A DNA stretch of 64,000 nt from the NCBI GenBank assembly GCA_964354215.1, contig CAYGYT010000003.1:36746-100745 (forward strand), written 5' to 3'. Origin of the DNA: CAVRZR01 sp964354215 (lineage in GTDB: Bacteria > Actinomycetota > Coriobacteriia > Anaerosomatales > CAVRZR01). Position numbers and translations under genes: made by a program. Every line of letters starts with the position of its first letter. Position 1 is the first letter of the stretch. This document shows positions 25,595 to 33,295 of the stretch, one piece after another. Below the pieces are notes generated by a model, which saw nothing but the letters and a program-made list of their open reading frames with translations, was not told where the DNA came from and ran no database searches.

Positions 25595-25640
25595 GGGCGG
25601 AGAAGAACCGCCCGCGAGTCCCCCAAGGGGGAGAAGGAGG
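25595..25640 (+). promoter_or_regulatory. pilA leader hairpins and strong ribosome-binding site
   Basis: GGGCGG (25595-25600) pairs with CCGCCC (25608-25613). TCCCCC (25619-25624) pairs with GGGGGA (25627-25632). The second hairpin ends two bases before the Shine-Dalgarno AAGGAGG (25634-25640), eight bases from the chosen GTG at 25649. The structures could stabilise the mRNA or tune access to the ribosome. Confidence 0.45.
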
Positions 25641-25648
25641 TGCTAGCC

Positions 25649-26041
25649 GTGAGGCTGTACCGCAGGGACGAGGGTTTCACCCTCATCGAGCTCATGGTCG
25701 TCGTTCTTATTATCGGTATCCTTGTTGCCATCGCCATCCCGGTCTTCAACACCGCGAAGGCCAACGCGCAGAAGAAGGCGTGCTTCGCCAACCAGCGCAC
25801 GATCGAGGGTTCGGCCAACACGTACGAGGCCGAGAAGGGTGGCCCCCCGCCCACGCTGGCGACCCTGGTCACGACGAACTACCTCAAGACCATGCCGGAC
25901 TGCCCGTCCAATGGTCCGCTCGCCGCTGGCGGCGCCGACTACTCGTGTAACAACACCACCACGGTTGACGGCGCCGCCGCTGGCGGTACCGGCTGCACGT
26001 TCGGTACCCCGGCCCACGGCTACTACCAGGTCGATCCATAG
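25649..26041 (+). CDS. pilA: Type IV major pilin / prepilin PilA
   Basis: A 130-residue prepilin. A short basic leader (MRLYRRDEG) ends in Gly and is followed by FTLIELMVVVLIIGILVAIA, the classic type III signal with Phe at +1 and Glu at +5 of the mature protein. The globular part has four Cys (KKACFANQ, PDCPSN, YSCNN, GTGCTF), which could form two disulfides, and ends in Gly/Thr-rich sequence. The GTG at 25649 is chosen because AAGGAGG lies eight bases upstream; a GTG at 25640 overlaps that site. Pilin is exported, cut and N-methylated by PilD, then polymerised by PilC/PilB. A strong terminator follows. Confidence 0.9.
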   Translation: MRLYRRDEGFTLIELMVVVLIIGILVAIAIPVFNTAKANAQKKACFANQRTIEGSANTYEAEKGGPPPTLATLVTTNYLKTMPDCPSNGPLAAGGADYSCNNTTTVDGAAAGGTGCTFGTPAHGYYQVDP

Positions 26042-26080
26042 GTCGATCCGAACTAGTACGACTCTCACTGAGCTCGCAAG

Positions 26081-26112
26081 GAAGGCCCGCCCACCGGCGG
26101 GCCTTCTCCTTC
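26081..26112 (+). terminator. Intrinsic terminator after pilA
   Basis: GAAGGCCCGCC (26081-26091) pairs perfectly over 11 bp with GGCGGGCCTTC (26096-26106) around a CACC loop, followed by a short pyrimidine run TCTCCTT. It would isolate the abundant pilA message from pilD downstream. Confidence 0.8.
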
Positions 26113-26182
26113 GGGGGGTGGGCGATCACGGCCGTGCGGCGGTCCCAATGTGCCCTGCACCAGCGGGCGCCCTGCCGCGCTT

Positions 26183-26191
26183 TGGTATCAT
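26183..26191 (+). promoter_or_regulatory. Extended -10 promoter candidate for pilD
   Basis: TGGTATCAT (TGn plus TATCAT) lies 70 bp before pilD, downstream of the pilA terminator. No clear -35 is visible. The same nine bases recur upstream of pilM (27287-27295), supporting use as a vegetative -10 in this genome. Confidence 0.45.
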
Positions 26192-26260
26192 CGCGTCGCC
26201 CAGCGACCATTCGCGTAGCTCGGCCATCACACGGCGTTCCCGAGGGGGCTCTGGCCTTCG

Positions 26261-27085
26261 ATGCAGGTGTTCTCGCTCGTGATACTCGGCGTTTTCGGTC
26301 TGGCGTTCGGCAGTTTCGCGAACGTCGTGATCTGGCGCTTTCCGCGCGGGGAGTCGCTCTCACACCCTGCGTCGCACTGTCCGTTGTGCGAGCACCCGAT
26401 CCGCTGGTACGACAACATCCCCATCGCGTCGTGGATCGCGCTCAGGGCGCGGTGTCGCGACTGTGGGGCTCCCATCGCGATTCGCTACCCGCTCGTGGAG
26501 CTCGCCTCCGGCGCGCTCTGGGTGCTCGCGGGTCTGCTCTACGGTACTTCGGCTCGCACGGTGAGCGCGATCGTGCTCTTCTACCTGCTGCTCATCCTGT
26601 CGCTCATCGATCTCGACACCATGCGGCTGCCCAATCCGATCGTCGGGTTGCTCGCAGCTACGGGATTCGTCGGCCTGCTGCTGGCTCAATTCACCGGCGT
26701 TGATGCCGCACCCATCACCTGGACGGGTAGTCTGCCGCCCGCACGGCCGCTCGTGCTCGGAGTGACGGGCGCGCTCGTGGGAGCCGGCGTGAGTCTGGCC
26801 ATTGCGAGCATCTACGCCGGGATCAGGAAGAGCTCAGGCTTCGGGATGGGGGACGTGAAGCTCCTCGGGGCGCTGGGATTGTTCTTCGGGCCCTACGTGC
26901 TCATGGTGCTCTTCTTCGGAAGCCTTGTGGGAGCGGTCGTGGGGCTGGCATCCGTTCGCGAGCGCGGGCAACTGCGCACGCGCAAGTTGCCATTCGGCCC
27001 GATGCTCGCGGTGGGCGCGCTTGTGACGGCCATCGCAGGGCCGGCGCTCTGGACGTGGTACACGACGCTCGTAGGGCTCCTCTAG
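26261..27085 (+). CDS. pilD: Prepilin peptidase / N-methyltransferase PilD
   Basis: A 274-residue bifunctional membrane aspartyl protease that removes the pilin leader and methylates the new N-terminus. The N-terminal domain has FGSFANVVIWRFPRGES and the two zinc pairs CPLCEHPIRWYDNIP and CRDCGAPIAIRYPLVE. The catalytic Asp residues lie in LSLIDLDTMRLPN and GMGDVKLLGALG, in the seven- to eight-helix membrane core. The ATG at 26261 starts directly with the hydrophobic segment. Mycobacteria keep a relic of this gene between aroE and aroC. Confidence 0.93.
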   Translation: MQVFSLVILGVFGLAFGSFANVVIWRFPRGESLSHPASHCPLCEHPIRWYDNIPIASWIALRARCRDCGAPIAIRYPLVELASGALWVLAGLLYGTSARTVSAIVLFYLLLILSLIDLDTMRLPNPIVGLLAATGFVGLLLAQFTGVDAAPITWTGSLPPARPLVLGVTGALVGAGVSLAIASIYAGIRKSSGFGMGDVKLLGALGLFFGPYVLMVLFFGSLVGAVVGLASVRERGQLRTRKLPFGPMLAVGALVTAIAGPALWTWYTTLVGLL

Positions 27086-27250
27086 GCAGCGAGTGCTCGC
27101 GGTCACGCACGGGACGCCGTTCGTCGGACGGTGAAGCTCTGCCGCACGCATGCATCTCAAGAGCCTTTGCACCTCTGCCTATGCCGCATGTGCACGCGGA
27201 TAGTCGTCGCATGCGCCGGTGCGGCATTCGGCGGAAATTGGAGCCGACTC

Positions 27251-27295
27251 TAAAGACTTCGGCCCAATTGCCGAGACTAGTAGGTGTGGTATCAT
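27251..27295 (+). promoter_or_regulatory. Overlapping sigma-28-like and sigma-70-like promoters for pilM operon
   Basis: TAAAGACT (27251-27258), exactly 11 bp, then GCCGAGAC (27270-27277) matches the sigma-28 consensus TAAAGTTT-N11-GCCGATAA at core positions. Overlapping it, TTGCCG (27268-27273), 16 bp, then TATCAT (27290-27295) preceded by TGG reads as a vegetative extended -10 promoter. Either would give a leader of about 60-80 nt before the TTG at 27362. The remaining 276-bp gap (27086-27361) shows no gene. Confidence 0.5.
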
Positions 27296-27361
27296 CCGCC
27301 ACGGGAGCAACACCTAGCAACGAACGAAGCCTAATCGCAGCAGTACTTGAAGGGGGACCTC

Positions 27362-28492
27362 TTGGCTCCTGTCTCCTTCTCGTCGGGGGCGCCCATCGTC
27401 GGTCTTGATATAGGGACCGACCATGTACGGGCCGCACAAGTCAAACCGACGGGCTCGGGCTTCTCACTGACCGCTTACGGCCGTGTCAACATGCCGCTCG
27501 GCGCAGTCGTCGAGGGCGAGATCGTCGACACGGACGCGGTTGCTGCTGCCATTCGCGAACTCTGGAAGCGCTCCGGCGTGAAGGGCCGCGAGGTTGCTGT
27601 CGGCGTTTCGAACCAGAAGGTCGTCGTTCGCCTCATCGACCTGCCATTCATGGAGCGTGCCGAGCTCGAAGGCGCCATCCAGTACCAGGCGCAGGACTAC
27701 ATCCCGATCCCGGTCGAAGACGCGATCCTGGACTTCCACATCCTCGGCGACTACATGACTCCCGCCGACGAGCACATGATGGAGGTCCTTCTGGTCGCCG
27801 CGCAGCGGGATATGGTCGGTGCCGCCGTGGCCGCCGTCGAGTCGGCCGGTCTCAAGCTCATGCAGATCGACGTGACCGCCTTCGCGCTCGTCAGAGGGCT
27901 CTTCGGCCCGATTGCCCAGGTGCTCCCCGATGAGGTGGCCGAACCCGGAGAGGCTGTCGGCGTCATCCACATCTCGTCGGGCATCACGAACATCGCCGTC
28001 GTGGAACGCGATGTCCCGCGCTTCACACGCGTCTCCTCGCTCGCGGGAAACCAGTTCACGCAGGCCATCGCGAACGTGCTGAACGTGACGTTCGACGAAG
28101 CTGAGGAGCTGAAGATCCGAATCGGACTCCCCGGCCTCGATGCGGTTCCTGCCACCATCGCCGCGGGCGTCGACCCACAAACGGTCCAGATGGCGCAGGA
28201 GGCACTCGAGCGCGAGGTGAACAAGTTCATCGCCGAAGTGCGTCGTTCGCTTGACTACTACCTCACGCAGGCGACGCAGGTCCGCACCATCAAGCGGATC
28301 TACATGACTGGCAGCGGGGCGCTGCTCACAAACCTCGTGAGCTACCTCGAGCGCGGACTGCAGGCGCAGGTGCTCCTCGCCGACCCGCTCTCACGCGTGC
28401 AGGCCACGACTCCGGCGATCGAGCAGGCAGTAGCTGCGGACCGGCTTGGCTGCACCGCCGCCATCGGGCTCGCCATGGGCGGTGCGACGTAG
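27362..28492 (+). CDS. pilM: Type IV pilus assembly protein PilM
   Basis: A 376-residue actin-like ATPase that sits on the cytoplasmic face and recruits PilN. Phosphate-1 motif is VGLDIGTDHVRAAQVK, the phosphate-2-like region VGVIHISSGITNIAVVE, and the adenosine region IYMTGSGALLTNLVSYL. VVVRLIDLPFMERAELEGAI and AQDYIPIPVEDA are typical PilM segments. The start is TTG at 27362, with AAGGGGG six bases upstream; the in-frame TTG at 27347 lies before that site. pilN starts immediately after its stop. Confidence 0.92.
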   Translation: MAPVSFSSGAPIVGLDIGTDHVRAAQVKPTGSGFSLTAYGRVNMPLGAVVEGEIVDTDAVAAAIRELWKRSGVKGREVAVGVSNQKVVVRLIDLPFMERAELEGAIQYQAQDYIPIPVEDAILDFHILGDYMTPADEHMMEVLLVAAQRDMVGAAVAAVESAGLKLMQIDVTAFALVRGLFGPIAQVLPDEVAEPGEAVGVIHISSGITNIAVVERDVPRFTRVSSLAGNQFTQAIANVLNVTFDEAEELKIRIGLPGLDAVPATIAAGVDPQTVQMAQEALEREVNKFIAEVRRSLDYYLTQATQVRTIKRIYMTGSGALLTNLVSYLERGLQAQVLLADPLSRVQATTPAIEQAVAADRLGCTAAIGLAMGGAT

Positions 28493-29131
28493 ATGGTACG
28501 CATCAACCTTCTGCCACGGGACATTCTCGAGAAGCGTCGCTACGAGCGCTACTTCGTGTGGGTCTATGTCGCGGCAGCGATCCTCGCAGTGCTGCTGCTC
28601 GGTATCTGGCTATTCCTTGGGCTGCAAGTGCAGCAGAAGAACAAGGATTTGCAGAGCCGCCAGGAACTCGCAAACAAGCTTCGCGCGGAGGCGGACGCGT
28701 TCGCGGTCTTCGAGCAGAAGCAGGCCGACCTCACCGCGCGACAGGAAATCGCCCAGCAGGCCCTTGCCGGTCGCATCAACTGGGCAAAGATAAACAACGA
28801 GATCTCGCTCGTGCTCCCGTCAGATGTCTGGGCCCAGAGTATGACCGCGAACCAGGACACGGGAATGCAGTTCACTCTGACCTCGCTCGACGCGGTGGAC
28901 TCACCTGACGTTGGCCAGAAAGCGGTTGCGCGCACGATGGTTCGCCTGAACGATCTTGCCTCCTTGACGGACGTGTGGTTGATCGCGTCGTCAAAAACTG
29001 TGGTCGCGGAGGGCGAATCCAAGACCCCTATCATCCAGTTCCAGCTCACGTCTCAAGTCGTCAAGCCGGCCACGGCGAGTGCGACGGCAAGCCCGAGCGT
29101 GCCCGCCCCGCCTGCCTCGAACGGTCCGTAG
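28493..29131 (+). CDS. pilN: Type IV pilus assembly protein PilN
   Basis: A 212-residue bitopic membrane protein. The N-terminal VRINLLPRDILEKRR is the conserved PilN motif (INLLP) that docks into PilM. One membrane helix follows (about residues 22-45), then a coiled coil (QQKNKDLQSRQELANKLRAE) and a ferredoxin-like domain. The C-terminus is Ala/Ser/Pro-rich. The ATG begins directly after the pilM stop codon. PilN and PilO form the alignment complex in the membrane. Confidence 0.9.
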   Translation: MVRINLLPRDILEKRRYERYFVWVYVAAAILAVLLLGIWLFLGLQVQQKNKDLQSRQELANKLRAEADAFAVFEQKQADLTARQEIAQQALAGRINWAKINNEISLVLPSDVWAQSMTANQDTGMQFTLTSLDAVDSPDVGQKAVARTMVRLNDLASLTDVWLIASSKTVVAEGESKTPIIQFQLTSQVVKPATASATASPSVPAPPASNGP

Positions 29132-29145
29132 AGGTTGAGGACGCG

Positions 29146-29745
29146 ATGAAGCTGTCACCACGCAACCGACTCATCCTCACGATCGCCCTGGTCGTCGTTG
29201 TCGCGCTTGCCCTCGCCGGTTTCCTGATCTACCCGCAGTTCGGCAAGCTTGCTGATCTGGACAAGCAGATCGAACAGGCGCAAAGCCAGATCGACCAGGC
29301 GAAAGTGCTGCTGGAACAGCGCCAGGCTGTGAAGGGCCGCGCGGCGCAGACCGATGCCGAGCTGCTCAGGCTCTCCAACGAACTCCCTGAAAGCCCCGAG
29401 CTCGCCTCGTTCATCATCGAACTGCAGGACACGGCGAACGAGGCCGGCGTCGAGTTCGTCACGCTCACGCCGGACACTCCAGCGCAGAACACCGGGTACT
29501 CGTCCATCAAGATGAAGATGGACATTCGAGGCGGATGGGCCGACACCATCGACTTCCTGCACCGCGTGGCCGAACTCACTCGGCAGGTGCGGGTCATAGG
29601 GTATGCGGCGGTGCCGTACACCGAGCAGAGCACGGGGAGCTCCGACACCGCACAGAAGGTGCTGGTGTCGGTAGACCTCGAAGTCTATACGCTAGCAGCA
29701 GCCCAGTCCGCGACAGGCGCAGCCGCGCCGGCGCCGGCTCAGTAG
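29146..29745 (+). CDS. pilO: Type IV pilus assembly protein PilO
   Basis: A 199-residue bitopic protein with a membrane helix at residues 9-28, a coiled coil (LADLDKQIEQAQSQIDQAKV) and an extracytoplasmic ferredoxin-like domain (SFIIELQDTANEAGVEFVTL, then GWADTIDFLHRVAELTRQVR). This is the PilO pattern; it pairs with PilN. The ATG at 29146 follows GAGGTTGAGGA and begins a typical short cytoplasmic tail; an in-frame extension to 28975 overlaps pilN and is not used. Confidence 0.88.
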   Translation: MKLSPRNRLILTIALVVVVALALAGFLIYPQFGKLADLDKQIEQAQSQIDQAKVLLEQRQAVKGRAAQTDAELLRLSNELPESPELASFIIELQDTANEAGVEFVTLTPDTPAQNTGYSSIKMKMDIRGGWADTIDFLHRVAELTRQVRVIGYAAVPYTEQSTGSSDTAQKVLVSVDLEVYTLAAAQSATGAAAPAPAQ

Positions 29746-29760
29746 GACGGTGACGAGTCA

Positions 29761-30411
29761 GTGGACGACGATCTGACACCGATGGAGCAGGCTCCGGAAC
29801 TCGATACCTATGCTGCGACGCCAAAGCGATCGCGGACGGTGGCGTCATCGAAGCGCGGTAGGCTCGTCGTGGGTGCGCTGCTGTTCGTCTTCGTCGTTGC
29901 GGCGGCGGCGGTCCTCTTCCTGCTGTTCAGCCAGTCGTCGTCCGCACCATCGGGAAGTGACGTCGCTGCAGCCCCTGCAGCGCCAGGTGGCGAGCTGGCC
30001 CAGGCAACGACTCCCGCGCCCGAAGCGGCGGCTGTGCCCGCCGAGCCTGCCCAGGTTCCGCTGACCGAGGTGTTCACGTTCCGTGACATCTTCGAATCGC
30101 TCGTGACGCCGGTCTCGACAACGGGAAGCTCAGGCGATGCCGGCACTACGACGACGCCCGGTGGCGACGGCGGCACGGACGGAAACGGCTCAGGCGCTTC
30201 GGCGAACAGCATCCTGCTTCAGGACATCACCGTCGAGAACGGCGAGCCGACTGCGGTCATCGTGTGGGAAGGCCAGACCTACAACGCGCAGGAGGGCGAC
30301 CAGATCGGCGACTCTCCGTGGCAAGTGCTCGATATCCGGGAGAGCTCCGTCGTCATGCTGTATGGCGATACTCAGGTCGTTCTGAGCGTGGGACAGCAGG
30401 TCTCGAAGTAG
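29761..30411 (+). CDS. PilP-like pilus accessory protein
   Basis: A 216-residue protein with a 35-residue cytoplasmic tail, one membrane helix (LVVGALLFVFVVAAAAVLFL), an Ala/Pro-rich linker, the short motif FRDIFESL (compare RNPFEP in PilP), a Gly/Thr linker and a small beta-rich domain (AVIVWEGQTYNAQEGDQIGD) resembling the PilP/GspC homology region. The position after pilMNO supports a PilP-like role. There is no outer-membrane secretin here, so its partner would be something other than PilQ. GTG start. Confidence 0.65.
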   Translation: MDDDLTPMEQAPELDTYAATPKRSRTVASSKRGRLVVGALLFVFVVAAAAVLFLLFSQSSSAPSGSDVAAAPAAPGGELAQATTPAPEAAAVPAEPAQVPLTEVFTFRDIFESLVTPVSTTGSSGDAGTTTTPGGDGGTDGNGSGASANSILLQDITVENGEPTAVIVWEGQTYNAQEGDQIGDSPWQVLDIRESSVVMLYGDTQVVLSVGQQVSK

Positions 30412-30440
30412 GACTTCTCGGCGCGTGACCCCCGAACCGG

Positions 30441-30449
30441 TGGTAGAAT
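30441..30449 (+). promoter_or_regulatory. Extended -10 promoter candidate for aroC operon
   Basis: TGGTAGAAT (TGn plus TAGAAT) lies 34 bp before aroC in the 72-bp gap after the pilus genes, without a clear -35. It would let the shikimate genes be expressed independently of the pilus operon. Confidence 0.45.
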
Positions 30450-30483
30450 CTGCGCACCGGGTTCGGCAGGAAGGCCGCAGGTC

Positions 30484-31635
30484 ATGCGCTACATCACCGC
30501 CGGCGAATCTCATGGACGGGTGCTCACGGCTATCGTCTCGGGCGTCCCCGCCGGGTTGAGCCTCGACGCTGCCCTCATCGATGGCGATCTCGCTCGCAGA
30601 CAGAGAGGCTACGGTCGCGGGGGTCGTCAGGCCATCGAGACCGATCGCGCCCTCGTGCTCTCGGGCGTGCGCTTCGGGCGCACCATCGGAAGCCCCATCG
30701 CCCTCTCGATCGCCAATCGGGACTGGGACAACTGGCTCGACGTCATGGCGGTATCGGGCGCGAGGCCCGAAGGTGCGCGGGTGACCGCGCCGCGACCCGG
30801 CCACGCCGACCTCGCCGGCGTGCAGAAGACCGCGAGCGACGACGTGCGGGACATCCTGGAGCGCGCGAGTGCGCGCGAAACGGCGGCGCGAGTCGCCGCG
30901 GGCGCGGTCGGAAAGGCGGTGCTTGCGGAGCTGGGAGTCGTGGTGCGGTCGTTCGTGGCGTCCATCGGCACGGTTTCGATGCCGATGCCCGATGCGGCGT
31001 GGGAACTGGATGCCGACGCCGTCGAAGCGAGTGACGTGCGGTGCCCCGATCCCGAGGTCTCCGAGCGCATGCACCGTGCGATCGACGAGGCTCGGGCGGA
31101 TGGAGAGAGCCTCGGGGGCACGTTCGTCGTGACCGCCACTGGGCTCGTGCCCGGCGTGGGCGGGTACGCCGAGGCGTGTCAACGACTCGATGCTCGGCTG
31201 GCGGCGGCCGTCGTCTCGATCCCTGCGATCAAGGGCGTGGAGTTCGGCGACGGTTTCGCGCTCGCAGGTCGCCTGGGTTCGCTCGCTCATGACGAGATTC
31301 TCCACGAGGCGGGACGCGGCATCCTGCGGCCGACCAACCGCGCAGGTGGGTTGGAGGGCGGCATGACGAACGGCGAGCCTCTCGTGCTTCGTGCCGCGAT
31401 GAAGCCGATTCCCACGCTGATGCGCCCACTCGCGAGCATCGACATCGACACGCGCGAGCCTGTCGACGCCTCTCGCGAGCGTTCCGACGTGTGTGCGGTC
31501 CCGTCGGCGGCGGTTGTGGCCGAAGCCGAAGTGGCTCTCGTCCTTGCGGACGCCTATCTGGCGAAGTTCGGCGGTGACGCGATCGTTGATACCAGAGCGG
31601 CGCTCGACGCCTACCGCGCGAGGATTGCCGGATGA
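30484..31635 (+). CDS. aroC: Chorismate synthase
   Basis: Converts EPSP to chorismate with reduced FMN. The 383-residue length is normal for the family. Signatures: GESHGRVLTAIVSGVPAGL at the N-terminus, RRQRGYGRGGRQAIETD (FMN/substrate binding), RPGHADLAGVQKT, RASARETAARVAAGA, and GGLEGGMTNGEPLVLRAAMK. The ATG follows AGGAAGG. It overlaps aroK by 4 bp (ATGA), the first of four overlapping junctions running to pepP. Confidence 0.96.
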   Translation: MRYITAGESHGRVLTAIVSGVPAGLSLDAALIDGDLARRQRGYGRGGRQAIETDRALVLSGVRFGRTIGSPIALSIANRDWDNWLDVMAVSGARPEGARVTAPRPGHADLAGVQKTASDDVRDILERASARETAARVAAGAVGKAVLAELGVVVRSFVASIGTVSMPMPDAAWELDADAVEASDVRCPDPEVSERMHRAIDEARADGESLGGTFVVTATGLVPGVGGYAEACQRLDARLAAAVVSIPAIKGVEFGDGFALAGRLGSLAHDEILHEAGRGILRPTNRAGGLEGGMTNGEPLVLRAAMKPIPTLMRPLASIDIDTREPVDASRERSDVCAVPSAAVVAEAEVALVLADAYLAKFGGDAIVDTRAALDAYRARIAG

Positions 31636-32168
31636 CTCGGGAGACGCCGGGGCGCCACGTCTTCTTGGTGGGCTTCATGGGCGCTGGAAAGTCCACGGTC
31701 GGCAGGATGCTCGCCGACCTTCTGAAGCGTCCGTTCGTGGACCTTGACGCGCGTGTGGAGGAGCAGACCGGCAGATCGGTGGCCGAGGTCTTTGTCGAAG
31801 CGGGCGAGGAGGCATTCCGGGCGATCGAATCCGAGACGCTCGCGCTGCTTCGGGGGGCTGAGCCGTCCGTCGTCGCGTGCGGCGGAGGTATCGTGCTGCT
31901 GCCCGAGAACCGTCACGTCCTTCGGGAGCTCGGTACGGTCGTGTACCTGAAGGTGACGGCGGGAGAGGCCCTCGCCCGCATCGGCGACGTAGAGGGGCGA
32001 CCGCTGCTCGCGACCGGCGACCCGTCAGCTGCGACCACCCTGCTCACTGCGCGTGAGGGGCTCTACCGTGCGGTGGCGGACCTCGCCTTCGACACGGCCG
32101 GGCAGGACCCGGGGGCGATCGCAGCCCGCATTGCGGACGAACTCACGATCGGTGGTGTAGTGCGATGA
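31632..32168 (+). CDS. aroK: Shikimate kinase
   Basis: Phosphorylates shikimate at O3 using ATP. The P-loop is GFMGAGKSTVGRML, the shikimate-binding Asp lies in FVDLDARVEEQTG, Arg in EEAFRAIESE, and the glycine motif is ACGGGIVLL. The lid region (DVEGRPLLATGD) carries the conserved Arg. The 178-residue length is normal. The gene overlaps aroC and aroB by 4 bp each. Confidence 0.95.
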   Translation: MTRETPGRHVFLVGFMGAGKSTVGRMLADLLKRPFVDLDARVEEQTGRSVAEVFVEAGEEAFRAIESETLALLRGAEPSVVACGGGIVLLPENRHVLRELGTVVYLKVTAGEALARIGDVEGRPLLATGDPSAATTLLTAREGLYRAVADLAFDTAGQDPGAIAARIADELTIGGVVR

Positions 32169-33295
32169 GCACGCCCGTTCAGGTGCGGGTCCCGCTTGCC
32201 GCCGAGCCATACAACGTGTACATCGGCTCCGGAGTGCTGGCATCGGCGGGGGACCGGATTCGCGCGGTCACGCGCGCCCATCGGGCGGCAGTCGTGACGG
32301 ACACCAACGTCGCCGGACGATTCGCACATGTCGTGAGAGAGTCGCTCGAGTCCGCTGGTTTCGCCGTGGTCGATGTGACGGTCCCAGCGGGCGAGGCCTC
32401 GAAGTGCTGGGAGGCGGCCGGCAGGCTGCTCGAGTCACTCGCCGAAGCCGGTCTCGACCGGACCGATCTCGTGGTGGCGCTCGGCGGCGGCGTGGTGGGC
32501 GACCTCGCGGGGTTTGTCGCAGCATCGTTCCTGCGCGGGGTGGACTTCGTCCAACTCCCTACGACGCTGCTCGCGCAGGTGGACTCCTCGGTCGGCGGCA
32601 AGACCGGCGTCGACCTTCGTGCCGGCAAGAACCTCGCGGGAGCCTTCAAGCAGCCGCGCGTGGTGCTTGCCGACACGGATACGCTCGCGACACTGCCTGA
32701 GAGCGAGTGGCAGAGCGGTCTGGCCGAGGTGGTGAAGGTGGCGGTGCTCGAAAGCGAGGAGTTCCTCGGCTGGATGGAGACATCTGTAGTGCGGCTTGTC
32801 CAGCGAGAGCCCGACACGGTGGCAGAGGCTGTTCGGCGCGCTGTTGGTTTCAAGGCGCGCATCGTGACCGCCGACGAACGCGAGGCGGACCTGCGCGAGT
32901 GCCTCAACTACGGGCACACGTTCGGCCACGCGCTCGAGAAGGTGGCCGGGTACGGCACTCTGCCGCACGGGGTCGCCGTCGCCGAGGGCATGCGCTTCGC
33001 CTCGCTTCTGGCGGTCGAAGCGATCGGCGCGTCGACCGCCTTCGCCGGGCGCCAGCACCGTCTCTTGGACCTGCTCGGCATCCCGCGTGCGACCGGTGAC
33101 TTCGAGGCGAGGGATCTCAGGGCGGCGATGTCGTCGGACAAGAAGGCCCGCGACGGCACGCCGCGTTTCGTGCTCGCGGACGGGCCGGGATCCTGGCGTG
33201 TTGCTCCCGTGCCTGACGCGCTCGTGGATCGACATGTCGAGGCATTCGTGGCCCGGTTGGCCGGAATCGGGTCGCGAGATGAGGAGGGGCTGTGA
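32165..33295 (+). CDS. aroB: 3-Dehydroquinate synthase
   Basis: NAD- and metal-dependent cyclisation of DAHP to 3-dehydroquinate. The NAD site is VALGGGVVGDLAGFVAASF. The catalytic region reads PTTLLAQVDSSVGGKTGVDL. Metal ligands lie in LAEVVKVAVL (Glu) and LNYGHTFGHALEK (His). The C-terminus has MSSDKKARDGTPRFVL. The 376-residue length is slightly long but ordinary. It overlaps aroK and aroQ by 4 bp. Confidence 0.95.
   Translation: MSTPVQVRVPLAAEPYNVYIGSGVLASAGDRIRAVTRAHRAAVVTDTNVAGRFAHVVRESLESAGFAVVDVTVPAGEASKCWEAAGRLLESLAEAGLDRTDLVVALGGGVVGDLAGFVAASFLRGVDFVQLPTTLLAQVDSSVGGKTGVDLRAGKNLAGAFKQPRVVLADTDTLATLPESEWQSGLAEVVKVAVLESEEFLGWMETSVVRLVQREPDTVAEAVRRAVGFKARIVTADEREADLRECLNYGHTFGHALEKVAGYGTLPHGVAVAEGMRFASLLAVEAIGASTAFAGRQHRLLDLLGIPRATGDFEARDLRAAMSSDKKARDGTPRFVLADGPGSWRVAPVPDALVDRHVEAFVARLAGIGSRDEEGL

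Noticed and set aside
25501..25640. Possible c-di-GMP-I riboswitch before pilA
   Set aside because: Some elements (a purine-rich loop near GAACGCTAAAG and a closing GC stem) recall the class, but the GAAA tetraloop hairpin and tetraloop receptor cannot be placed, and the region contains a better sigma-28 promoter reading that would start transcription downstream.
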